Assembly (NCBI RefSeq): GCF_048269545.1 | Contig: NZ_JBLXIJ010000008.1 | Span: 1 to 64,000 of the forward strand | Source of the DNA: Halpernia sp048269545 | GTDB lineage: Bacteria; Bacteroidota; Bacteroidia; Flavobacteriales; Weeksellaceae | DNA length: 64,000 nucleotides | Reading direction: 5' to 3' | Shown: piece by piece, positions 41,899-50,391 of the stretch | Numbering within the stretch: position 1 is the first letter of the stretch | Layout of the letters: every line of letters starts with the position of its first letter | The notes under the pieces: model-generated | Database searches by the model: none | What the model was told of the DNA's origin: nothing | What the model saw: the letters and a program-made list of their open reading frames with translations, nothing else | Program-made: the position numbers and the translations under genes

Positions 41899-43740
41899 AT
41901 GAGTTTAATTTCTAAGCAAGATTTAATTTCCGCGGCAGGTTTGCATAAAATTGGATTTTTAAAAAATCCTATTGCAGCAGCTATTATGAAATTAACAAAA
42001 ATTGACGAAGTTAATACCATGTACGAAAAATTGCAACATCTAAAAGGCAAAGAATTTTTTGATGCTTGGGTTGAATATAGAAATTTGAAATATATTGTTT
42101 TTGCAGAAGATTTAGCAAAAATCCCGAAAACAGGACCTTTTATTGTTGTAAGTAATCATCCACTGGGAGCCATTGATGGCGTTTTGATGATTAAAATTAT
42201 AATGGAATTAAGGCCAGATTTTAAAGTAATGGGAAATTTTCTTTTAACTAAGATTGAACCCATGCAACCTTACGTAATTTCTGTAAATCCATTTGAAAAT
42301 AGAAAAGAAGTTTATAATAGCGCAACAGGAATGCGCGGCGCTTTGCAACATATCCAAAGCGGCGGCTGTCTCGGTATTTTTCCTGCAGGAGAAGTTTCTA
42401 ATACCAATAATGAATTTGGAGAAATTTTAGATCGTGAGTGGGAAAAAACAGCTTTGAAATTAATTAAAAGAGCAAAAGTTCCAGTTGTTCCAATGTATTT
42501 CCATGCAAAAAATAGTTCTCTTTTTTATAAATTATCAAAAATACATCCCAATTTACAAACATTGTTGCTTCCGTCAGAAATGATGAATAAAAGGGAAAAA
42601 CCAATCAGAATAAGAATTGGAAAAGCAGTAAGTGTGAAAGTTTTAGATGAACATGAAGATATAACGGAATTTGGAAGTTATTTACGAAACAAGGTTTATC
42701 GTTTAAAATCATACTATGATAAGAGAAAAAGTTTAATTGATGTTTTAAAATTACCAAATCTAGCATTGAAATTTCCGAATTTAAAATCGGCAAATATTGT
42801 TCAAAATATTATTGATGAAACGCCACAGGAAGATTTAATAGCCGAAATAAAAAAACTGAAAGAGCAGGAGAAAATGCTTTTTGCTAATGGAAATTATGAA
42901 ATGTTTTTTGCTAAGTATGAAGATATCCCGTCCATAATGCGAGAAATTGGAAGACAGCGAGAACTCACTTTTCGTGCCATTGGAGAGGGAAGTAATTTAC
43001 CATTTGATTTGGACAAATACGATCAATATTACCATCATTTATTTCTTTGGGATAATTCCGATCAAAAATTAGTGGGTGCCTACAGAATGGGATTGGGAGG
43101 AGAAATTATGAAAAAATATGGTGTTGATGGATTTTATACTAGTTCATTATTTGAGTTTGATTTAGAACTTCAACCTTTTTTCCGTAAAGTTATAGAAATG
43201 GGACGTGCTTATATTTCAAAAGAATATCAACAAAAACCTTTGCCACTTTTCCTTTTATGGCGCGGAATAGTTCATGTTTGTCTTAGAAATCCGGAGCATA
43301 AATTTTTAATGGGCGGCGTAAGTATTTCAGATAAATTTTCAGAATTTTCTAAATCTTTGATGATAGAATATATGCGCTCTCATTATTATGACTCAGCTGT
43401 AGCACAATATGTTCATCCGAAAAATGAATTTAAAGTCATTTTAAAAGAACGGGATAAACATTTGTTTTTTGAAGATATAGATTCGGATCTTAACAAATTA
43501 GATAAAATTATTGATGACTTAGAACCTGAAATGCGTCTTCCTGTTCTCATAAAAAAATACATTAAACAAAACGCAAAAGTAATTGCTTTTAACGTAGATC
43601 CAACATTTAATGATGCGATTGATGGATTAATGTATATTAGAATAAGTGATTTGCCAGAAAGCACTATTAAACCTGTTTTAGAAGAAATGAGTGAACATTA
43701 TAGAAGAGAGCAAGATAATATTGAAACTGAAAATCAGTAG
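41899..43740 (+). CDS. olsF: Bifunctional acyltransferase, OlsF-like (ornithine/amino lipid synthesis)
   Basis: This 613-residue protein fuses an N-terminal PlsC-type O-acyltransferase (about 1-290) with a C-terminal GNAT N-acyltransferase of the OlsB/hemolysin type (about 330-600). The first domain has NHPLGAID (His87, Asp93; five residues between rather than four, as is usual in this subfamily) and FPAGEVS. The second has GAYRMGLG and EMGRAYISKEYQ. OlsF is known from Flavobacterium johnsoniae to make ornithine lipid, with both acylations in one protein. The same role is likely here; lysine or glycine lipids are alternatives. It shares an operon with lysC. Confidence 0.85.
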   Translation: MSLISKQDLISAAGLHKIGFLKNPIAAAIMKLTKIDEVNTMYEKLQHLKGKEFFDAWVEYRNLKYIVFAEDLAKIPKTGPFIVVSNHPLGAIDGVLMIKIIMELRPDFKVMGNFLLTKIEPMQPYVISVNPFENRKEVYNSATGMRGALQHIQSGGCLGIFPAGEVSNTNNEFGEILDREWEKTALKLIKRAKVPVVPMYFHAKNSSLFYKLSKIHPNLQTLLLPSEMMNKREKPIRIRIGKAVSVKVLDEHEDITEFGSYLRNKVYRLKSYYDKRKSLIDVLKLPNLALKFPNLKSANIVQNIIDETPQEDLIAEIKKLKEQEKMLFANGNYEMFFAKYEDIPSIMREIGRQRELTFRAIGEGSNLPFDLDKYDQYYHHLFLWDNSDQKLVGAYRMGLGGEIMKKYGVDGFYTSSLFEFDLELQPFFRKVIEMGRAYISKEYQQKPLPLFLLWRGIVHVCLRNPEHKFLMGGVSISDKFSEFSKSLMIEYMRSHYYDSAVAQYVHPKNEFKVILKERDKHLFFEDIDSDLNKLDKIIDDLEPEMRLPVLIKKYIKQNAKVIAFNVDPTFNDAIDGLMYIRISDLPESTIKPVLEEMSEHYRREQDNIETENQ

Positions 43741-43776
43741 GTTTAGCAATTTTGTTTAAAAAATGTCACAAATGAT

Positions 43777-43807
43777 TTGGGACTTAGTATAAAAGTTTTT
43801 ATTTTTG
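43777..43807 (+). promoter_or_regulatory. Promoter of tRNA-Phe
   Basis: TTG (43777-43779), a 20-nt spacer and TATTTTTG (43800-43807) match the Bacteroidetes promoter. The tRNA begins 24 nt further on. Confidence 0.75.
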
Positions 43808-43831
43808 CACCACTTTAAACAACAAAGTAAT

Positions 43832-43904
43832 GGTTTCTTAGCTCAGTTGGTAGAGCAATGGACTGAAAATCCATGTGTCCCTGGTTCGATCCCTGGAGAA
43901 ACCA
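43832..43904 (+). tRNA. tRNA-Phe (GAA anticodon)
   Basis: The acceptor stem GGTTTCT pairs with AGAAACC. The D arm is GCTC...GAGC, the anticodon arm ATGGA-CTGAAAA-TCCAT gives anticodon GAA, and the T loop is TTCGATC. The T stem CCTGG/CCTGG has a central U-U mismatch (43882 with 43894). The discriminator is A43904 and no 3' CCA is encoded. It has its own promoter and terminator. Confidence 0.95.
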
Positions 43905-43924
43905 CAAAACATTCGTTTAAACAC

Positions 43925-43958
43925 AATCCTCACATTTTTATAATGTGAGGATTTTTTT
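43925..43958 (+). terminator. Terminator after tRNA-Phe
   Basis: A perfect 12-bp stem (AATCCTCACATT / AATGTGAGGATT) with loop TTTAT, followed by a T run. Confidence 0.9.
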
Positions 43959-44100
43959 CAGTTTTGTTCTAAATCTATTCTGTATTTACTGTCGTAAGTA
44001 GATTTAAAAGAAGTTTATTTTGCCATCTTTTAACATTATTTATAAGAAAACAAAGAATAAAAGAAAAAATAATTTTTAACTTCGCAACCTAAAATAATTA

Positions 44101-45276
44101 ATGAAAAATATAAAATATCTCCTATTTCTGTTTCTTTCACTACAAGTGTTTTCTCAAGAAAGTATTAATTTTTCTAATAAACCTTTTGCAGAACTTTTAG
44201 CTCAAGCGAAAAAAGAAAAAAAAATAATTTTTTTAGATGCTTATGCTTCTTGGTGTGGACCTTGTAAATTATTAGAAAAAAATATTTTTCCTAAGCCCGC
44301 TGTAAAAGATTTTTTTAATAAAACATTTATCAATACACATATTGATATGGAAAAAGGGGAAGGTCCAGAAATTGCCAGAAAATATATGATTCATTCATAT
44401 CCAAGCCTTTTATTTATAAATGGTGATGGAGAAGTGATACAGAAAGCTTTAGGTTATATGGATGAAGAATCTTTTTTGGAATTAGGCAAACAAGCAGGAA
44501 ATCCTTTAAATGCTGAACAATCACCTAAAGCATTATTTGAAAAAGGAGAAAGTGACCCAGAATTTTTAGAAACAATTATTAAAAATAATGCCAATTCAGA
44601 TTATGAATTTGCCAAAAAAGCAGCTGAAAGATATTTATCTTTAAAAAATGGAAAAGACTTATCAAAAGATGATATTTCCTATATTTTATATTTCATAAAA
44701 TCTGTAAAAGATCCTAATTATAAAATTTTTATAAATCGAAAAGAGGATATTTTAAAGTTTATTCCGTTGGAAACTTATACACAATTTGATCAACAAATTA
44801 AACTTTCCGAAGTTTTAGAAACAGCAGTTAATCTAAATGATGGAACCATTAATGAAGATTATTATTTTAAAAATGCGATACCGATTGTTGGGAAAATTGA
44901 AGCAGAAAACGCTTTGAACCGTTTGAAAATAATGCTTTATCCACAAACAGGAAATTTCGTAGGATATGAAAAAGCGGCTTTAGAATATTATAAGGAACCA
45001 GATAATTTTCAAGCTTCAGAATTAGATAAAGCAGCGTGGATTTTTAGTCAAAACATTACTAACAAAGATTCTCTTAATCAAGCGAAAATATGGGCAGAGA
45101 AATCTGTAATGAAAGGTGAAAATGCAGATAATACTTATATTTTAGCCACGCTTTATCAGAAAACTGGAGATTTAGAAAAAGCAAAATCTTTTGCAAAAAT
45201 GTCTTTGGATATTTCTAAACAATCGGGGAAAGATTCGAGTTTAGCAGACGCTTTATTAAATGAATTAAACAAATAA
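44101..45276 (+). CDS. Exported thioredoxin-fold protein with helical C-terminal region
   Basis: This 391-residue protein has a signal peptide (about 1-19, FSQE), a thioredoxin domain with WCGPC (51-55) in FLDAYASWCGPCKLLEK, and a cis-Pro in the HSYPS segment (about residue 100). From about residue 150 the protein is helical, with TPR-like pairs at the end (AATLYQ-type: ILATLYQKTGDLEKAKSFAK). A periplasmic thiol-disulfide role is likely. It is followed 2 nt later by a DUF3575-like gene and then a small membrane protein, so a three-gene operon is probable. Confidence 0.75.
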   Translation: MKNIKYLLFLFLSLQVFSQESINFSNKPFAELLAQAKKEKKIIFLDAYASWCGPCKLLEKNIFPKPAVKDFFNKTFINTHIDMEKGEGPEIARKYMIHSYPSLLFINGDGEVIQKALGYMDEESFLELGKQAGNPLNAEQSPKALFEKGESDPEFLETIIKNNANSDYEFAKKAAERYLSLKNGKDLSKDDISYILYFIKSVKDPNYKIFINRKEDILKFIPLETYTQFDQQIKLSEVLETAVNLNDGTINEDYYFKNAIPIVGKIEAENALNRLKIMLYPQTGNFVGYEKAALEYYKEPDNFQASELDKAAWIFSQNITNKDSLNQAKIWAEKSVMKGENADNTYILATLYQKTGDLEKAKSFAKMSLDISKQSGKDSSLADALLNELNK

Positions 45277-45278
45277 AA

Positions 45279-45884
45279 TTGAGAAAATTTAGTTTTTTAA
45301 TTTTATTTTTCATTTTTTTAAATTTCTTTTCACAAGAAACAAAACTGATTTATGTAAAAGCGAATGCTTTGTTTTTACCTATTGGAATTTTAAATGCAGG
45401 TTTAGAATACCAATTATCTCAAAAATATACTTTACAGGGAGATGTATTTATTTCTCCTTGGAAATCTTTTGCAGGTCATGAATTGCAATATTATTCAGTT
45501 TCTTTTGAAGGAAGATATTATTTTAAAAAAGCATTAGAACATTGGTATATCGGTGCAAATATTTCTACTGCAGCATTTAATTTGCAAAAATGGTCTTATT
45601 GGGAGAAAAGACCTTATATAAATAGCAATAATGAAGTCTTTGAAAATTCCAATCTATTTCAGAAGGGATTTTCTGTTTTAGTTGGTGCTACAATTGGGTA
45701 TCAATTTAAATTGTCTGAGAATTGGAATGTTGATTTGTACGCAACTGCAGGAACATCACAGGATTTTTACAAAGGTTACGATCGCATAACTGGGAAACGA
45801 TATGATGGAGAAAATACACTTAATAAAAGTGGTGAATTTCTTCCTTACCGAGGCGGATTAATGATTGCCTATAAAATTAGATAA
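45279..45884 (+). CDS. DUF3575-like outer-membrane beta-barrel protein
   Basis: This 201-residue protein has an N-terminal signal peptide (about 1-18, FFSQ) and alternating aromatic beta strands. The FLPIGILNAGLEYQLSQKYTL segment fits DUF3575, a Bacteroidetes outer-membrane barrel family of unknown function. It must start at TTG (45279), as no ATG occurs near the signal peptide. It starts 2 nt after the thioredoxin-like gene stop, and its own stop abuts the ATG of the next gene. Confidence 0.6.
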   Translation: MRKFSFLILFFIFLNFFSQETKLIYVKANALFLPIGILNAGLEYQLSQKYTLQGDVFISPWKSFAGHELQYYSVSFEGRYYFKKALEHWYIGANISTAAFNLQKWSYWEKRPYINSNNEVFENSNLFQKGFSVLVGATIGYQFKLSENWNVDLYATAGTSQDFYKGYDRITGKRYDGENTLNKSGEFLPYRGGLMIAYKIR

Positions 45885-46088
45885 ATGGACATTAAAAGTA
45901 AAAAATATTTCATTCTTGCAGTTCTCACTTTCATTATTTTATTTTTAATGAATTATATCGGAAGTACTTATTCAGACAGACTTTCTCGTGCTTTAATGAC
46001 GGCTATCGCAGGAGTTGTAGGATTAACAATTGGAATGTGGTATATAAATAGAACTAAAAAAAATGATACTTTTCATGATTTTGATTAA
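45885..46088 (+). CDS. Small two-helix membrane protein
   Basis: This 67-residue protein has two predicted membrane helices (about 8-27 and 36-55) and an acidic C-terminal tail (TKKNDTFHDFD). It begins directly after the stop of the DUF3575-like gene and ends 6 nt before the convergent NamZ-like gene. The family is unknown. Confidence 0.55.
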   Translation: MDIKSKKYFILAVLTFIILFLMNYIGSTYSDRLSRALMTAIAGVVGLTIGMWYINRTKKNDTFHDFD

Positions 46089-46094
46089 TTAAAA

Positions 46095-47291
46095 CTAGTC
46101 CTCATAAATCACATATTTCTCTCTAATTTTCTGAAATTTTTCCAAATCTTTTTGCCAAGACTTTTTGATTTGCGCTTCCGGAATTTTCGCAATAATTTGT
46201 TTTCTCAATTCATCATTTCCTGCTAATTTATCTATCCAAAGGTTTTTCAAGAAAAAACTTTCTTTTGGGTTTTTGTAATCTGCATAAGCTTTTATCAACC
46301 ATTTTAAATTTATTTCTCTTAAATCTAAATTCTTTTTTGATAAATTTTCGCCATAACAAACTTTTCCATTTAGAAACGGATCTTTTGCACCATCACTCGG
46401 TTTTGGTGTAAATTGATACGGCAAATCTTTCGTCCAAGGCGAACCATAAATTTGAAACGGCAAATCCGTTCCACGTCCAACTGAAACTTGAGTTCCCTCA
46501 AAAAAACAAAGCGACGGATATAAATTTATTGAAATTGCATTTGGCAAATTTGGAGACGGTTTTTCTAAAATTTCATAACGCTGTTTCTTATGATAATTTT
46601 GCATCGGTATTAATGTATATTTCGCTTGAATACCGTTTTTCAACCAGTGTTCTCCATTTACCATTTTTCCATATTCACCGATTGTTAAACCATAAACTAC
46701 AGGAACTTCATGCAAACCAACAAAACTGGAAAATTCTTTTTTTAAAACTGGGCCATCAATAAAACCATCATTTGGATTTGGTCTGTCTAAAACAATCACT
46801 TCTACATTATTTTCCGCCGCAGCTTCCATTAAATAAGATAAAGTAGAAATATAAGTGTAAAATCTCACTCCTACGTCTTGAATGTCAAAAACCACAATAT
46901 CAATTCCTTTCAACTGTTCAGGTTTTGGTTTTTTATTATCGCCATAAAGTGAAATTATTGGTATTCCAGTCTTTAAATCTACTCCATTTTTTACGTGTTC
47001 TCCTGCATCTGCATCACCTCGGAAACCGTGTTCTGGCGCAAAAATTCTTTTAATATTAATTTTATTCTTAATTAAAAAATCTACTAAAAAAGTTTTATCA
47101 TTTAATAAACCAGTTTGATTCGTAAGAACTGCAATATTTTTATTTTTTAAAAGCGGAAGATAAAGTTCTGGTCTATCCGCTCCAGTTTTGAAACAGTTTT
47201 TTTCTAAATTTTGTGCGTTAAAAATTGAAGTGAAGCCAAAATAAATTAGGCAAATCAGAAGTAAATCTTTAATTTTGAGTCTTAAATTCAT
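46095..47291 (-). CDS. namZ: DUF1343 / NamZ-type exo-beta-N-acetylmuramidase
   Basis: This 398-residue exported protein has a signal peptide (about 1-22: DLLLICLIYFGFTSIFNAQ) and the DUF1343 domain. Recognisable motifs are FAPEHGFRGDADAGE, DIQDVGVRFYTY and VLDRPNPNDG. NamZ removes terminal N-acetylmuramic acid from muropeptides during wall recycling. I start at the ATG at 47291; the longer frame to 47459 would overlap the divergent permease gene by over 160 bp and lacks a signal peptide. The two divergent start codons are only 4 nt apart. Confidence 0.85.
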   Translation of the reverse strand: MNLRLKIKDLLLICLIYFGFTSIFNAQNLEKNCFKTGADRPELYLPLLKNKNIAVLTNQTGLLNDKTFLVDFLIKNKINIKRIFAPEHGFRGDADAGEHVKNGVDLKTGIPIISLYGDNKKPKPEQLKGIDIVVFDIQDVGVRFYTYISTLSYLMEAAAENNVEVIVLDRPNPNDGFIDGPVLKKEFSSFVGLHEVPVVYGLTIGEYGKMVNGEHWLKNGIQAKYTLIPMQNYHKKQRYEILEKPSPNLPNAISINLYPSLCFFEGTQVSVGRGTDLPFQIYGSPWTKDLPYQFTPKPSDGAKDPFLNGKVCYGENLSKKNLDLREINLKWLIKAYADYKNPKESFFLKNLWIDKLAGNDELRKQIIAKIPEAQIKKSWQKDLEKFQKIREKYVIYED

Positions 47292-47295
47292 TTTA

Positions 47296-48522
47296 TTGAA
47301 ATTTCCATTATATTTTTCTAAAAAAATAGCGTTTTCCAAAGATAATAAAAATAATCTCTCACGGGTAATTGTCTTTATTGGTAGGCTTTCTGTAGCTTTA
47401 GGAATAATCGTTTCGCTGATAACTGTTTCTACAGGATTGGGTTCTAAAAAAGCCATCAAAGAAAGATTGGCGGATTTTAGCGGACATATCTCTATTAAAT
47501 CTACACGCTCTAATTCTTCTTATAATTCAACAATTTTAGATAAATCTTTTAATATAAAAAAAATAAAAAATTTATCAGAGGTTGAAAGCACTCAGAAATA
47601 TGCAACAGTAAGCGGAATTCTAAGAACCAAAGATAATTTTGCAGGAATCATTTTTAAAGGAGTGGGAAAAGACTTTGATGCAGAACGCTTTAAAAATTTT
47701 TTAATTGAAGGTGTTTCGCCAAAAATTTCAGAAGTTGGTTATAGTAATGAAATTGTAATTTCAAAAAAAATTGCTTCAGATTTACATTTAAAATTAAAAG
47801 ACAGTATCGTTGCCATTTTTTCCAAAGAAAATAAAAGTCCAATTTATCGGAAGTTTGAAGTGGTCGGAATTTATAAAACCGATATTAAAATGATTGATGA
47901 TTTATTCATCATTGGTGGAATTAATCAAGTGCGAAAAATTCAGGAAATGGGACCAAATGATATTGGTGGAATGGATGTTTTTCTAAAGAACATTAATAAT
48001 ATCAACGAAGTTTTTCCTAAAGTGGAAAAATTAATTGGTTTGAAAAATTACGCCGAAAAAGCGACAGATAAATATCCGGAAATTTTAGAATGGATTAATA
48101 TTTTTGATGTCAATATTGCTTTAATAATTGCGATAATGTTAATTGTAGTCGTCATTAATATTATTATGGTTCTCTTAATTTTAATTATTGAACGCACTAA
48201 TTCCATTGGAATTTTAAAAACTTTGGGTACAAATAACGGACAAATTCGATCCATTTTCATTAATTATACTTTGCTCATAATGATTCCAGGAATTGTAATT
48301 GGAAATGTTGTGGGAATAGGTTTGTTACTTCTCCAAAAATATTTTGGAATCATTACTTTAAATCCGGAAAATTATTATGTAAGTGTCGTTCCTGTTGATT
48401 TAAATCCAATTTATTTTTTTATGATCTCTTTTGGAATTCTTTTTGTTTCGGCTTTGTCATTAATTTTACCGAGTTTTTTGATTAGTAAAATTTCACCTGT
48501 GAAAGCGATTAAGTATGATTAG
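47296..48522 (+). CDS. FtsX-type ABC transporter permease (LolC/E-like)
   Basis: This 408-residue protein has one N-terminal helix (about 22-42), a MacB-like periplasmic domain (about 45-260) and three C-terminal helices with the FtsX permease pattern (ERTNSIGILKTLGTNNGQIRSIF, about 302-324). The layout fits the LolC/LolE family that extracts lipoproteins from the inner membrane. The ATPase partner is not adjacent. There is no ATG; I propose TTG at 47296 (MKFPLYFSKKIAF), which matches the family, over TTG at 47275. It is divergent from namZ with a 4-nt gap, so both promoters must lie within the opposite gene. Confidence 0.75.
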   Translation: MKFPLYFSKKIAFSKDNKNNLSRVIVFIGRLSVALGIIVSLITVSTGLGSKKAIKERLADFSGHISIKSTRSNSSYNSTILDKSFNIKKIKNLSEVESTQKYATVSGILRTKDNFAGIIFKGVGKDFDAERFKNFLIEGVSPKISEVGYSNEIVISKKIASDLHLKLKDSIVAIFSKENKSPIYRKFEVVGIYKTDIKMIDDLFIIGGINQVRKIQEMGPNDIGGMDVFLKNINNINEVFPKVEKLIGLKNYAEKATDKYPEILEWINIFDVNIALIIAIMLIVVVINIIMVLLILIIERTNSIGILKTLGTNNGQIRSIFINYTLLIMIPGIVIGNVVGIGLLLLQKYFGIITLNPENYYVSVVPVDLNPIYFFMISFGILFVSALSLILPSFLISKISPVKAIKYD

Positions 48523-48655
48523 ATATTAGACATTAAATTTGTAATTGAGATATTGGATTTTTTAATAAAGTTTTTAGATTGAGTGATCTTTTAACTTTAA
48601 CTCATATTCATCCATTCAACTATAATCTAACTTTTTTACTTGTCCCATATTTTCG

Positions 48656-48663
48656 TAAATTTG
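48656..48663 (+). promoter_or_regulatory. -7 element of the CBS-like gene
   Basis: TAAATTTG lies about 70 nt upstream of the chosen ATG. A TTG at 48640-48642 is only 13 nt away, shorter than the consensus. The rest of 48523-48734 is AT-rich without an ORF; a degenerate ATTAGA-type short repeat lies at 48522-48550. Confidence 0.35.
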
Positions 48664-48734
48664 CCACCGAAAAAGTTGCTTATCTAAAAGTATTGTGATA
48701 TCAATTAACAATGCACTTTTTCAAAAAATATTGT

Positions 48735-49715
48735 ATGAAATACGCAGAAAATATATTAGAAACCATTGGTAACACACCTTTGGTGAAATTAAATAAAGTT
48801 TTGGGAGAAGATTTCCCTGCTTTAGTTTTAGCAAAAGTTGAAACTTTTAATCCAGGAAATTCTGTGAAAGACAGAATGGCGGTGAAAATGGTAGAAGATG
48901 CAGAAAAAGATGGACGCTTAAAACCGGGTGGAACTATTATTGAAGGAACTTCCGGAAACACAGGAATGGGTTTGGCTTTAGCCGCAATTATAAAAGGTTA
49001 CAAATGTATTTTCGTTACAAACGCTAAACAATCTAAAGAAAAATGTGATATTCTACGCGCAATGGGTGCAGAAGTTATCGTTTGTCCAACGGATGTAAAA
49101 CCTACAGATCCGAGATCTTATTATAGTGTTTCGAAACGTTTAGCTGAAGAAACTGAAAATGGATGGTACGTCAATCAATACGATAATTTATCTAATCGAC
49201 AAGCGCATTATGAGCAAACCGCACCCGAAATTTGGGCACAAACCGAAGGAAATTTGACACATTTTGTAGTAGGAGCAGGAACTGGAGGAACAATTACAGG
49301 GTGTGGAAAATTCTTCAAAGAAAAAAACGAAAATATTCAAATTATTGGAGTGGATACTTTTGGTTCTATCTTAAAAGAATATCACGATACAGGAATTTTG
49401 GATTTAAGTCACGCTTATACTTATATCACAGAAGGAATCGGCGAAGACATTATTCCTGAAAATTTTGATATGAATGTAATTGATCATTTTGAAAAAGTAA
49501 CCGATAAAGATGGCGCAATTTACGCGAGAAAATTAGCAAAAGAAGAAGGAATCTTTTGTGGTTATTCTGCAGGAAGTGCGATTTCTGCTTTAGTTCAAAT
49601 GAAAGATCAGTTTACAAAAGATGATATAATTGTAGTGCTTTTACATGATCACGGTTCTAGATACGTTGCTAAAATTTATAATGACGATTGGATGAAAGAA
49701 CAAGGTTGGTTGTAA
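48735..49715 (+). CDS. PLP-dependent cystathionine beta-synthase-like enzyme
   Basis: This 326-residue fold-type II PLP enzyme is of the cysteine synthase/CBS group. The PLP Lys is K45 in GNSVKDRMA, the substrate loop TSGNTG is intact and the phosphate loop GAGTGGTITG binds PLP. The segment NQYDNLSNRQAHYEQTAPEI is closer to cystathionine beta-synthase than to CysK, so homocysteine plus serine is a likely reaction. It lacks the C-terminal CBS regulatory domains of eukaryotic enzymes. I start at the ATG at 48735 (MKYAENILETIGNTP), eight codons inside the longest frame. A strong terminator follows. Confidence 0.8.
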   Translation: MKYAENILETIGNTPLVKLNKVLGEDFPALVLAKVETFNPGNSVKDRMAVKMVEDAEKDGRLKPGGTIIEGTSGNTGMGLALAAIIKGYKCIFVTNAKQSKEKCDILRAMGAEVIVCPTDVKPTDPRSYYSVSKRLAEETENGWYVNQYDNLSNRQAHYEQTAPEIWAQTEGNLTHFVVGAGTGGTITGCGKFFKEKNENIQIIGVDTFGSILKEYHDTGILDLSHAYTYITEGIGEDIIPENFDMNVIDHFEKVTDKDGAIYARKLAKEEGIFCGYSAGSAISALVQMKDQFTKDDIIVVLLHDHGSRYVAKIYNDDWMKEQGWL

Positions 49716-49757
49716 AAAATTAAATTTAAAAAAAAGCATTTTTAATCTAAAATTTAA

Positions 49758-49790
49758 ACTTTCAGTGGCAAAACTGAAAGTTTTTTTATT
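49758..49790 (+). terminator. Terminator of the CBS-like gene
   Basis: A perfect 11-bp stem (AAACTTTCAGT / ACTGAAAGTTT) with loop GGCAAA, followed by a T run. Confidence 0.9.
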
Positions 49791-49870
49791 TTTTAATAAA
49801 TTTAATAAAAATTAATATAACTGATAATCAATTAATTACTTATTATTTTAAAATATTTTACTACTTTGTA

Positions 49871-49910
49871 TTGCATAATACTAATTTAATTACATATCTT
49901 TGCATAGTAC
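49871..49910 (+). promoter_or_regulatory. Promoter and putative PadR operator of the padR-pspC operon
   Basis: TTG (49871-49873), a 21-nt spacer and TATCTTTG (49895-49902) fit the Bacteroidetes promoter. A near-identical 11-mer, TTGCATAATAC (49871-49881) and TTGCATAGTAC (49900-49910), covers the -33 box and the -7/start region, 29 bp apart. The first lies in the inverted repeat GTATT-GCAT-AATAC. Autoregulation by PadR is inferred. Confidence 0.6.
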
Positions 49911-49962
49911 AATTAAGATAGAGTCTATTTAATTTTTAAAATTTATTAACAATAACCAAATT

Positions 49963-50055
49963 ATGAAATCGCCATTTATAAAATATATAAACAAATACAA
50001 ATTTAGACGGACGATTACATTTGACCTTAAAAACAAAATAAATAATTACAAATGA
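49963..50055 (+). CDS. 30-residue mini-ORF upstream of padR
   Basis: It encodes 30 residues beginning MKSPFIKYINKY, basic and rich in Lys/Asn with no membrane helix. Its TGA overlaps the padR ATG as ATGA (50052-50055), so padR could be translated by reinitiation. It lies in the leader between the promoter (49871-49902) and padR. Whether it is a real peptide or a chance ORF cannot be told from sequence; the exact ATGA overlap is the argument for it. Confidence 0.35.
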   Translation: MKSPFIKYINKYKFRRTITFDLKNKINNYK

Positions 50056-50387
50056 ATACAGAGAACACCAAAGCGCAAATGCGGAAAGGCATTCTAGAGT
50101 TCTGTATTTTGAGCCTTATTGATCATCGTGAAATGTATGTTTCCGATTTGATAGAGGAACTGAAAAAAGGACACTTGGATGTAGTGGAAGGAACACTTTA
50201 CCCACTTCTTACCCGATTAAAAAATGCAGAATTTCTTTCCTACAGATGGGAAGAATCAACCGGCGGACCGCCAAGAAAATATTATCAGATTACTGAAAAA
50301 GGCAAAAGCTTTCTTGCTGAACTTCAAATAACCTGGACGGAACTTACTGTTTCCGTAAACAAAATAACAAAACCTTCAAATATTTAA
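50052..50387 (+). CDS. PadR family transcriptional regulator
   Basis: This 111-residue winged-helix protein has the PadR core: RKGILEFCILSLIDHREMYVSDLI (residues 11-34), DVVEGTLYPLLTRLKNAEFL (39-58, recognition helix) and the wing RKYYQITEKGKSFL (about 80-93). Only a short C-terminal helix follows, so it belongs to the small PadR subfamily 2. It precedes a PspC gene by 4 nt, a conserved flavobacterial pairing, and probably represses its own operon in response to envelope stress (inference). Confidence 0.85.
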   Translation: MNTENTKAQMRKGILEFCILSLIDHREMYVSDLIEELKKGHLDVVEGTLYPLLTRLKNAEFLSYRWEESTGGPPRKYYQITEKGKSFLAELQITWTELTVSVNKITKPSNI

Positions 50388-50391
50388 TACC

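Noticed and set aside
47292..47459. Upstream extension of the NamZ-like gene
   Set aside because: The extra 56 residues overlap the divergent permease gene and precede a clear signal peptide that starts at 47291.
48523..48734. Riboswitch upstream of the CBS-like gene
   Set aside because: I saw no SAM riboswitch consensus, only AT-rich DNA with a short repeat and a -7 box.
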